Of a DNA stretch of 7,713 nucleotides, positions 1-5,173 are shown one piece after another. Made by a program: the position numbers and the translations under genes. Positions within the stretch are counted from its first letter, which is position 1. Every line of letters begins with the position of its first letter. Origin of the DNA: Melioribacter roseus (GTDB lineage: Bacteria > Bacteroidota > Ignavibacteria > Ignavibacteriales > Melioribacteraceae); contig DYHC01000088.1 in assembly GCA_020724325.1 (NCBI GenBank), positions 1 to 7,713 of the forward strand. The letters run 5' to 3'. The notes under the pieces are model-generated. The model did no database searches, was not told where the DNA came from, and saw nothing but the letters and a program-made list of their open reading frames with translations.

Positions 1-254
1 CAACATTCGCAGAGCAATTACCGGGAGAGTTGAGAACGGATGATAAAGCTGTAGGAAGCGTCCTTTCAAATCATATTAACAGAGCATTGAACCAGCTTTC
101 GCCTCAGCAGAAAATGGCATTTACATTAAAGTTTTATCAGGATTATAAAATAAAAGAGATAGCCGATATTATGCATTGCAACGAGGGAACAATAAAACGA
201 TACCTTTTTACGGCAACAAATAAAATGAGAGAAAAATTAAAAGGATTGAAATAA
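1..254 (+). CDS. ECF-type RNA polymerase sigma factor, C-terminal part (5' end outside window)
   Basis: The frame is open to the left edge: codons run from base 3, giving 83 visible residues before the TAA at 252-254. The TTG at 30 is therefore an internal Leu codon, not a start. The visible part is sigma region 4: an amphipathic helix with the typical 'LSPQQKMAFTLKFYQ' pattern, followed by the region 4.2 helix-turn-helix (about visible residues 47-72, 'IKEIADIMHCNEGTIKRYL') that reads the -35 element in ECF sigma factors. Region 2 is off-window, so subgroup and promoter specificity cannot be judged. The next gene, 47 nt downstream on the same strand, encodes an anti-sigma-like membrane protein, the usual arrangement of an ECF sigma factor with its regulator. 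A LuxR-type HTH regulator is a weaker alternative, because the 'LSPQQ...F.L.' lead-in is characteristic of sigma region 4. Confidence 0.85.
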   Translation, partial: TFAEQLPGELRTDDKAVGSVLSNHINRALNQLSPQQKMAFTLKFYQDYKIKEIADIMHCNEGTIKRYLFTATNKMREKLKGLK

Positions 255-263
255 GGAATAATA

Positions 264-290
264 TCATTCTGAACTTGTCGAAGAAAGACA
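264..290. repeat. REP-like imperfect palindrome between sigma and anti-sigma genes
   Basis: The core TTCTGAACTTGTCGAAGAA (267-285) can fold as a bulged hairpin. TTCT (267-270) pairs with AGAA (282-285), then GA (271-272) pairs with TC (278-279), skipping GA (280-281), around the loop ACTTG. From memory, it resembles the dispersed extragenic palindromes of the form 'CATTCTGA(G/A)CTTGTCGAAGAATG' seen in many environmental bacterial genomes. The right arm here carries one deviating base (AGAAAG instead of AGAATG). Only one copy is in this window, so dispersal cannot be shown from it. It lies immediately before the ribosome binding site of the next gene. Confidence 0.5.
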
Positions 291-294
291 GGAG
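290..294 (+). promoter_or_regulatory. Ribosome binding site deciding the anti-sigma start
   Basis: AGGAG lies 7 nt before the ATG at 302. It supports that ATG over the in-frame TTG at 275, which has no Shine-Dalgarno sequence and sits inside the REP-like palindrome. Confidence 0.7.
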
Positions 295-301
295 TATTAA
301 A

Positions 302-1273
302 ATGAACAAAGAAAAATTTTCAGAACAAGCACAGCTTTATTTAATGGATGAACTGGATAAGAATGAAAAGATTGAGTTCGAGAACCTTATTATGGGAAAT
401 GATAAGCTGCGGGAGGAGTTCGATTCTATTAAGAAAGTTTTTGAATCGTTCTTATTGAGCCGGCCAGGAGAAGTAGATGAAAAACTTTTAGAATCAGCAC
501 GTAATAATTTAATAAGGACGGTTAGGAATGAAACCGCAAAAGAGCCGGCAAAAAATAAAAATCTTTGCTGGATACATAATATTTTATTGGTCAATTACAA
601 ACTTGCTTTTGGTTCACTTGCGCTTGTTGTAATTGGCGTGTTCGTCGGATATTTCCTGTTCTATTCTTCAAATAAGCAAATAACAACCAATTCGAAATCA
701 ATAGACCTCGATAATCCCGCTTCATACGAAACAAAAATTTCGAACATAAAAATTCCGGTTCCATTCTTCGACGGTGGAGATATAGAAGTAATATTTGGCG
801 GAACCTCTGGTACTTCACCAATAAGTTATAAAGGAACAGCGGACGATCCGGTAATTCAAAGGGCGCTCGCAACAGTACTAATTACACAGGAAAATCCCGG
901 ATTAAAATTACGAACCGTAAATACTCTTGCATCCTCTGTAGAATCAGAGCAGTTTATTCCGGATCCTAAAGTAAAATCTGCTCTAATAACAGCAATGAAG
1001 CATGATAAAAATCCCGCAGTTAGAAGAGAAGCTCTAAACGTCCTTATGAAATTTTCTTTCGATCTGGAAATACGCGATGCTTACCTTTACGTTCTTTCGA
1101 ACGATTCTAATTCCGGTTTGCGTGTTGCAGCAATTAATGCCCTTGCAACTCTTAAAGTTCAGGGCAATTCATTAGACGATAAAATTATAAGTGTATTAAA
1201 TAAGAAAGCGGAAGGTGATGAGAGCGATTTCATTAGATTGAGAGCTGCATCCCTTATTAAGGAGGTTAAATAA
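302..1273 (+). CDS. Membrane-anchored, zinc-less anti-sigma-like protein with extracytoplasmic HEAT repeats
   Basis: 323 residues from ATG 302. Residues 1-50 look like the short helical anti-sigma domain ('LYLMDELDKNEKIEFENLI'). The zinc ligands of an HxxxCxxC motif would fall at positions 29, 33 and 36, which here are Leu, Asn and Leu. This resembles the zinc-less RskA-type version ('NDKLREEF'). A single transmembrane segment covers about residues 101-121. After a spacer, residues 183-323 form helical repeats with HEAT signatures ('NPAVRREALNVLMKF', 'NSGLRVAAINALATL', 'DFIRLRAASLIKEV'). Predicted topology is N-terminus in the cytoplasm binding the upstream sigma factor, and HEAT domain in the periplasm for protein contacts. 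It follows the sigma gene and ends 1 nt before the first DUF4097 gene, so it should be co-expressed with both. The anti-sigma role is inferred from position and architecture; the HEAT and membrane calls are read directly. Confidence 0.8.
   Translation: MNKEKFSEQAQLYLMDELDKNEKIEFENLIMGNDKLREEFDSIKKVFESFLLSRPGEVDEKLLESARNNLIRTVRNETAKEPAKNKNLCWIHNILLVNYKLAFGSLALVVIGVFVGYFLFYSSNKQITTNSKSIDLDNPASYETKISNIKIPVPFFDGGDIEVIFGGTSGTSPISYKGTADDPVIQRALATVLITQENPGLKLRTVNTLASSVESEQFIPDPKVKSALITAMKHDKNPAVRREALNVLMKFSFDLEIRDAYLYVLSNDSNSGLRVAAINALATLKVQGNSLDDKIISVLNKKAEGDESDFIRLRAASLIKEVK
1259..1265 (+). promoter_or_regulatory. Strong ribosome binding site for first DUF4097 gene
   Basis: AAGGAGG lies 9 nt before ATG 1275, inside the last codons of the upstream gene. 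Stop 1271-1273 and start 1275 are 1 nt apart, which suggests translational coupling. A full consensus site this strong suggests the protein is made in quantity. Confidence 0.75.
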
Positions 1274-1274
1274 A

Positions 1275-2420
1275 ATGAAAACTATAAATATTATTATAAC
1301 AAGTATTGCCTTACTCTTTTTAGGTGCGAATTTATATGGCAATGAATACAGAGAATACACAAAATCACTTAAAGTAAACAAAGGAGGCAAGCTTAATATT
1401 GATCTTAATTACGGAAAAATAATTTTAACTCCCTGGGAAAAAAATGAAGTCTTTGTAAAAGTTGATAATCTGGATCAAGATGAAATAAAAAATATTGAAG
1501 TGTACCTTGAAGGAAATAATGTTTTCGTAAAATATAATTCCGATTGGGGATGGGGTCAGGAGGTTGATTTGAATGTTAGCTTTCCGTCCCAGTTCAGCGT
1601 GGAGGCAAAATCAACCGGCGGAGATATAATCCTAAAAGGCAACGTAGTAGGCAATGTTGAGCTTAATACGATGGGCGGAGATATATCATTAAAAAATGTT
1701 AAAGGAAAAGTTAAAGCTAATACACAAGGCGGCGACTTGACTGTTGGTAATATTGAAGGCGGATTATTGCTTTCAACAATGGGCGGCGATATAAAAATAG
1801 GCGAGGTAATTGGTGAAACAGCAAAAGCAAGCACAATGGGCGGAGATATTAAAGTTGTTAAAGCAATATACGGAATTGATGCGGTTACTTATGGCGGTGA
1901 AATTGATGTTAAAGTTCTTGGCGGCGATTCGCAATTAAAAACTATGGGAGGCAGTATCGAAATTGAAAATGTGAATGGTAAAGTTATAATGCAGACAATG
2001 GGAGGCAGCCTTGTTGTTCAGAATGGTTCCGGTGTAATTGATGCTTCTTCTAATGCCGGCGATATAGTACTACATAACATTACCGGCAGCGTTAATGCTA
2101 AAGCAACTGCCGGAAATATTACGGTTGATATTAATCCATCATCCGGAAGCACAAGTTACTTAAATGCTAACATGGGAAGAATCGAAATTAATCTGCTGCC
2201 TTCTGCTAAAGCCACTATTGAAGCAGATATTAGAATTAGAGGGAACTGGAGAAATATGAAGGACGAATACGAAATTAGGTCGGAGTTCGAAGCTAAATCC
2301 TATACCACTGATGATAGAGAAAGAAGAATAAAAGCGGTTTACGAAATTAACGGCGGCGGCGGAAAAATAATTGCAAAATCAAGCAACGAGAATATAATAA
2401 TTAAAAGATACTCTAAATAA
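1275..2420 (+). CDS. Exported DUF4097-family beta-solenoid protein, first of two paralogues
   Basis: 381 residues. The N-terminus is a signal peptide (Lys2, hydrophobic core about 5-19, likely cleavage near residue 22); there is no lipobox. Residues 25-110 form a beta-rich lead domain ('GGKLNIDLNYGKIILTPW'). From about 113 to 303 the chain is a repeat with a Gly-Gly-type turn every 18 residues (second Gly at 116, 135, 153, 171, 190, 208, 226, 244, 262, 280). Five repeats read TMGG; others are STGG, TQGG, TYGG or degenerate (NAGD, TAGN). This is the DUF4097 'putative adhesin' type of parallel beta-helix. The C-terminal 70 residues are charged and end in a beta-rich cap. No catalytic residues are visible, so a structural, adhesive or sensing role in the envelope is likely. 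It is 1 nt after the anti-sigma gene and 18 nt before its paralogue. The family call is firm; the function is not known. Confidence 0.85.
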   Translation: MKTINIIITSIALLFLGANLYGNEYREYTKSLKVNKGGKLNIDLNYGKIILTPWEKNEVFVKVDNLDQDEIKNIEVYLEGNNVFVKYNSDWGWGQEVDLNVSFPSQFSVEAKSTGGDIILKGNVVGNVELNTMGGDISLKNVKGKVKANTQGGDLTVGNIEGGLLLSTMGGDIKIGEVIGETAKASTMGGDIKVVKAIYGIDAVTYGGEIDVKVLGGDSQLKTMGGSIEIENVNGKVIMQTMGGSLVVQNGSGVIDASSNAGDIVLHNITGSVNAKATAGNITVDINPSSGSTSYLNANMGRIEINLLPSAKATIEADIRIRGNWRNMKDEYEIRSEFEAKSYTTDDRERRIKAVYEINGGGGKIIAKSSNENIIIKRYSK

Positions 2421-2438
2421 AAATCTATAGGGGACGTA

Positions 2439-3635
2439 ATGAAAAAGCTAATCATTCTTGTAATCTTATCGGTAACCGGGTTACTCTTAGTCGCAGCAGA
2501 TCCGGTATCGCCAAATAACGAGAGTCCGGTTAAACCGCTAATAAGTAACCGGGTGCCGGCTCTATTACCAGATAAAAATTATCTGAAGGAATTTAAAGTA
2601 AAACCGGGCGGAACGCTTATAATCGACTTAAAAACCGGCGGCGGAATTTCCATTGAAGGATGGAACAAAGAAATTGTAAGTGCTGAAGTTACTGTAAAAG
2701 GAAAAGATGCTGAAGATATTGTGATTGAAATTGAACAGAACGGAAATGATGTTGAAATTACTTCTTTTTACAATGGCGATGATTGCAATTACAATTCCAA
2801 CGCAAAAGTTATTGTAAAGGTGCCAAATAATTATAATGTAGATCTTAATACTATGGGCGGCGGCATTAAAATCTATAATGTGAATGGGGAAATGAACGGT
2901 AAAACTATGGGAGGCGAACTTGACCTTAGGAATCTGAATGGGGATATCAACCTTTACACTATGGGCGGTGAAATAACTTTAAAAGAGAGCGAAGTTGACG
3001 GAAAGGTACATACTATGGGCGGAAATATTTTGATTGAAAATGTAGCCGGCGACTTAAATGCAAAAACAATGGGCGGAAAAGTTATACAGGTAAATGGAAA
3101 GAGCAGAAACGGCTCCACAGAAAATGAGATTAATCTTTTTTCAATGGGCGGATCAATTGATGTTGATAGAGCTTTGAACGGAACTAAAGTTAAGACTATG
3201 GGCGGCGATATTACGGTTAATTATGCAGAGAAATTTGTGGATGCCGAAACTATGGGCGGCAACATTGAAATTAAATCTGTTGATGGGTCAATCAAAGCTA
3301 AAACAATGGGCGGAGACATTGAAGCTAAGATGATCGGCAATCCAAATAAAGGCGACCGGAGCGTATTCCTTACTTCTATGGGCGGCGATATTACGTTAAC
3401 GGTTCCAGACGGATTATCGATGGATATTGAAGTTGAAATCGCATTCACTAAACAGTTTGACGGCGATGCTAAGATTGAAAGCGATTTTAAGCTTAATGAG
3501 GAAATATCCCCAAAATGGATTAAGAAACATGGATCAGTCCAAAAAATATTGACCGGAAAAGCTTCTGTTGATGGCGGTAAGAACAAAATAAAGATAAATA
3601 CAATTAACGGAAAAATCTATTTGAAGAAGGGATAA
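2439..3635 (+). CDS. Exported DUF4097-family beta-solenoid protein, second paralogue with regular TMGG ladder
   Basis: 398 residues from ATG 2439, preceded by AGGGG at 2429-2433. A signal peptide is clear (KK at 2-3, hydrophobic 4-18, likely cleavage after Ala20), followed by a Pro/Asn-rich spacer to about 45. The lead domain (about 48-130) matches the upstream paralogue ('EFKVKPGGTLIIDL'). Residues 137-318 carry ten [T/S]MGG motifs, with second Gly at 141, 159, 177, 195, 213, 238, 256, 274, 292 and 316. The step is exactly 18 except for two steps of 25 and 24, which reflect inserted loops near 217-230 and 299-309. Between motifs the pattern is alternating hydrophobic strands with an 'N-[VL]-x-G' turn. 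The C-terminal cap ends 'INTINGKIYLKKG'. The gene is the last of the operon, followed by a strong terminator. It probably arose by tandem duplication with its neighbour. No enzymatic motif is visible; an extracellular or periplasmic scaffold, adhesin or sensor is the best guess. Confidence 0.87.
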   Translation: MKKLIILVILSVTGLLLVAADPVSPNNESPVKPLISNRVPALLPDKNYLKEFKVKPGGTLIIDLKTGGGISIEGWNKEIVSAEVTVKGKDAEDIVIEIEQNGNDVEITSFYNGDDCNYNSNAKVIVKVPNNYNVDLNTMGGGIKIYNVNGEMNGKTMGGELDLRNLNGDINLYTMGGEITLKESEVDGKVHTMGGNILIENVAGDLNAKTMGGKVIQVNGKSRNGSTENEINLFSMGGSIDVDRALNGTKVKTMGGDITVNYAEKFVDAETMGGNIEIKSVDGSIKAKTMGGDIEAKMIGNPNKGDRSVFLTSMGGDITLTVPDGLSMDIEVEIAFTKQFDGDAKIESDFKLNEEISPKWIKKHGSVQKILTGKASVDGGKNKIKINTINGKIYLKKG

Positions 3636-3655
3636 CAATTTTATAGAAAGTAATT

Positions 3656-3688
3656 AAGCCCGATAAATAAAATTTACCGGGCTTTTTT
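3656..3688 (+). terminator. Rho-independent terminator between convergent operons
   Basis: Arms AAGCCCGATAAAT (3656-3668) and ATTTACCGGGCTT (3672-3684) form a 13-bp stem with one A-C mismatch and a 3-nt AAA loop. The plus strand continues into a run of six T (3683-3688). It ends the sigma/DUF4097 operon 20 nt after its stop codon. The minus-strand operon, whose stop is at 3696-3698, reads into the same hairpin. On that strand the following sequence is only loosely T-rich, so termination there may be weaker. Confidence 0.9.
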
Positions 3689-3695
3689 ATTATTC

Positions 3696-3944
3696 TTACA
3701 ACCCAAGAAATTTAATTAATCTATTATGAGCATCTTCAGAAAGCTGTACATTATATTTTTTATAAAATTCTATAGTGGTTTCTACCGAGTCAAAATAGTT
3801 CTGACACTTATCGCATTTTTCAAGATGAGTTTTAATTGCAGCGCATTTTGGTGAATCGAGTTCTTCACCAAGGTTGTTGCAGATGTGTTTCATTACCTCT
3901 CTGCAGCCAAGTAATTCTTTTTTAGTCGTATTGTAATCACTCAT
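3696..3944 (-). CDS. Small soluble zinc-finger (ZAS / zf-HC2-type) anti-sigma factor
   Basis: 82 residues with no membrane segment. The zinc-binding anti-sigma signature H40-x3-C44-x2-C47 ('HLEKCDKC') is intact. Further upstream candidates for the fourth ligand are Cys34, Cys22 and His20. Flanking residues are helical, and the protein ends soon after ('LSEDAHNRLIKFLGL'), so it is a bare zinc anti-sigma domain. In this family the domain holds an ECF sigma factor inactive, and in some members thiol oxidation releases zinc and the sigma factor. Its ATG lies inside the end of the sigma gene (8-nt overlap, 3937-3944), with a weak AAGAG site upstream, so translation is probably coupled for matched dosage. 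Lack of a membrane anchor suggests a cytoplasmic signal such as redox state; that is inference. An alternative is a Zn-dependent co-regulator without strict anti-sigma activity. Confidence 0.85.
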   Translation of the reverse strand: MSDYNTTKKELLGCREVMKHICNNLGEELDSPKCAAIKTHLEKCDKCQNYFDSVETTIEFYKKYNVQLSEDAHNRLIKFLGL

Positions 3945-4500
3945 TTTGAAAACTCTTATTTAATTCGTCTCTTAAAAATGCCCGAGCGCGGTGCAGTCGG
4001 GATTTAACCGCCGGAACCGTTAATTCAACAATCTTTGCCGTTTCTTCTGTCGATAATCCTTCAACATCCCGAAGCATAAAAACTATCCTGTATTCCGGTG
4101 TAAGTTTTTGAATTGCATTGTCAAGTATTTCTTTCAATTCGTTATTCTCTGTAACTTTATCAGGAGTTACCTTCCAATCGGCAATCCCTTTTTCATCTAT
4201 TACAGCTTCTTCATCGTCAAATGAAATAAATCCAGCTTTGGATTCGCTTCTTGCAAGCATCAAACAATTATTTGCAACAACACGGTAAAGCCATGTAGAA
4301 AGCTTCGACTGCCCGCTGAACTGACCAATATTTTTTACCATACTTAAAAAAGTTTCTTGCATGGTGTTCTCAGCCCGCTCTTTATTACGGCAGATCTTAA
4401 ATGAAAAATTAAAAACAGTCTGCTCGTAGTTCTTTATAAGCTCTGTTAATGCTTTCTTGTCGCCGCGCTGGGCATCTGCAATAAGTTTTAATTCGTCCAT
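3937..4500 (-). CDS. Complete ECF-family RNA polymerase sigma factor (RpoE-like)
   Basis: 187 residues, a normal ECF length. Region 2 spans about 20-88 and includes the region 2.2-2.4 core 'ERAENTMQETFLSMVKNIGQF' and 'STWLYRVVANNCLMLAR'. These parts bind core polymerase and melt the -10 element. An acidic linker covers about 89-122. Region 4 spans about 123-180, with 'LTPEYRIVFMLRDVEGLSTEETA' and the HTH 'VPAVKSRLHRARAFLRDEL' that recognises the -35 element. There is no C-terminal extension. The gene lies 13 nt after the glycosylase stop and overlaps the downstream zinc anti-sigma gene by 8 nt, so that protein is its likely regulator. No obvious Shine-Dalgarno sequence precedes the ATG. Target promoters cannot be read from the window; autoregulation is common for ECF factors but no matching promoter was found here. 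Confidence 0.93.
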   Translation of the reverse strand: MDELKLIADAQRGDKKALTELIKNYEQTVFNFSFKICRNKERAENTMQETFLSMVKNIGQFSGQSKLSTWLYRVVANNCLMLARSESKAGFISFDDEEAVIDEKGIADWKVTPDKVTENNELKEILDNAIQKLTPEYRIVFMLRDVEGLSTEETAKIVELTVPAVKSRLHRARAFLRDELNKSFQNE

Positions 4501-4513
4501 AAGTAAGATGATC

Positions 4514-5146
4514 TTATTCTATAATGGTTTCAAATTTGCTGTCCAGACTCTTCCATAAATACAAACTTACAATAGAACAGAATGGATGCCAGTTTTTCTC
4601 ATTTGCCAGTTTAATTATTTTTCCCTCATCCGGCAATTTTTTTAGTCGGTAATTTATCATAATGGCTTTACGTATACCAAGGTCTGTTACCGGTAAAACA
4701 TCCGGGCGCCCAAGTGTAAAGATAAGAAACATTTGCGCGGTCCATATTCCAATCCCTTTTACATTTGTTAAGTTGCGGATAATCTCTTCATCACTTCTTA
4801 CCGAAAAGTTGCGGATCTTTATCTCCTTATTTATAATCTTATGTGACAGGTCTTTTACATATTTTACCTTAGAATGCGATAGTCCAAACCCTCTTAACAA
4901 TTTATCATCCGAATAAATAATCTCTTCTGGTTTGGGCTTATGATTAAAATAATGAATAAACCTATTATAAATTGAACCAGCGGCTTTTACAGATAATTGC
5001 TGACCTATGATTGAACGCAACAATGAATTGAAGTATTGGTTGTGAGGTTGTAAATTACACCTGCCAAACTTTGTAATTAGTGATGATAGCACTTCATCGT
5101 TTTTTTTAAGATGCGCTATTGCAGAATTAATTTCGGTTTGTGTCAT
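4514..5146 (-). CDS. DNA-3-methyladenine glycosylase II family (AlkA-like, HhH-GPD)
   Basis: 210 residues. In this family the enzyme removes alkylated purines such as 3-methyladenine from DNA, starting base excision repair. Visible marks are the 'SIIGQQLSVKAAGSIYNRF' helix (about 45-63), the helix-hairpin-helix 'LTNVKGIGIWTAQMF' (about 126-140) that grips the DNA backbone, and 'PVTDLGIRKA' with Asp155 at the catalytic aspartate position. The later 'NWHPFCSIVSLYLW' block (185-198) matches the usual W-x-P-x-R-S signature but has Cys190 in place of Arg. It lacks the N-terminal domain of E. coli AlkA, as do many short bacterial, archaeal and yeast Mag-like members. No FeS-cluster cysteine motif is present, which argues against Nth/MutY. 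It is the first gene of the minus-strand group, with the sigma gene 13 nt downstream. The family call is strong; the exact lesion range is not readable. Confidence 0.92.
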   Translation of the reverse strand: MTQTEINSAIAHLKKNDEVLSSLITKFGRCNLQPHNQYFNSLLRSIIGQQLSVKAAGSIYNRFIHYFNHKPKPEEIIYSDDKLLRGFGLSHSKVKYVKDLSHKIINKEIKIRNFSVRSDEEIIRNLTNVKGIGIWTAQMFLIFTLGRPDVLPVTDLGIRKAIMINYRLKKLPDEGKIIKLANEKNWHPFCSIVSLYLWKSLDSKFETIIE

Positions 5147-5173
5147 TTTTCTGAATAAATATTAATGTGATAA
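5147..5173. promoter_or_regulatory. 27-nt divergent intergenic spacer
   Basis: Only 27 nt, nearly all A/T, separate the start codons of the glycosylase (minus) and the sensor protein (plus). A full promoter plus leader for either gene cannot fit, so promoter elements must lie within the opposing coding regions. No convincing -35/-10 pair was found; an AT-rich ATTAAT/TATTAA stretch near 5157-5166 is the only weak -10-like candidate. Neither gene shows a clear Shine-Dalgarno sequence here. Confidence 0.4.

Noticed and set aside
275..301. TTG start extending the anti-sigma protein by 9 residues
   Set aside because: No Shine-Dalgarno sequence precedes it, it lies inside the REP-like palindrome, and ATG 302 has AGGAG at good spacing.
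762..775. CATTCTTCGAC, resembling an arm of the REP-like palindrome
   Set aside because: It encodes PFFDGG in the anti-sigma protein and lacks the opposite arm.
1556..1834. Antisense open frame of 92 codons opposite the first DUF4097 gene
   Set aside because: Its 'SPPIV' repeats are just the complement of the TMGG-coding repeats, which keep the opposite frame open by periodicity.
2847..3392. Regular repeats considered as a CRISPR array or noncoding tandem repeat
   Set aside because: The repeats are in frame, with strand-turn protein pattern and synonymous codon variation, inside a full-length exported protein.
3221..3586. Antisense open frame of 121 codons opposite the second DUF4097 gene
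   Set aside because: Same cause: periodic Gly/Met codons on the sense strand. It has no recognisable protein features.
4301..4323. Second REP-like sequence (CTTCGACTG...CTGAACTG)
   Set aside because: It lies in the conserved region 2 coding sequence of the ECF sigma factor (KLSTW), so the resemblance is explained by coding.
4662..4916. Plus-strand open frame inside the glycosylase gene
   Set aside because: The sense frame has clear HhH-GPD motifs; this one has no family signature or ribosome binding site.
5136..5173. Candidate -35/-10 pair (TTGTGT ... TATTAA) upstream of the sensor gene
   Set aside because: A poor consensus match in AT-rich DNA, and it would leave almost no leader; not supportable as a promoter call.
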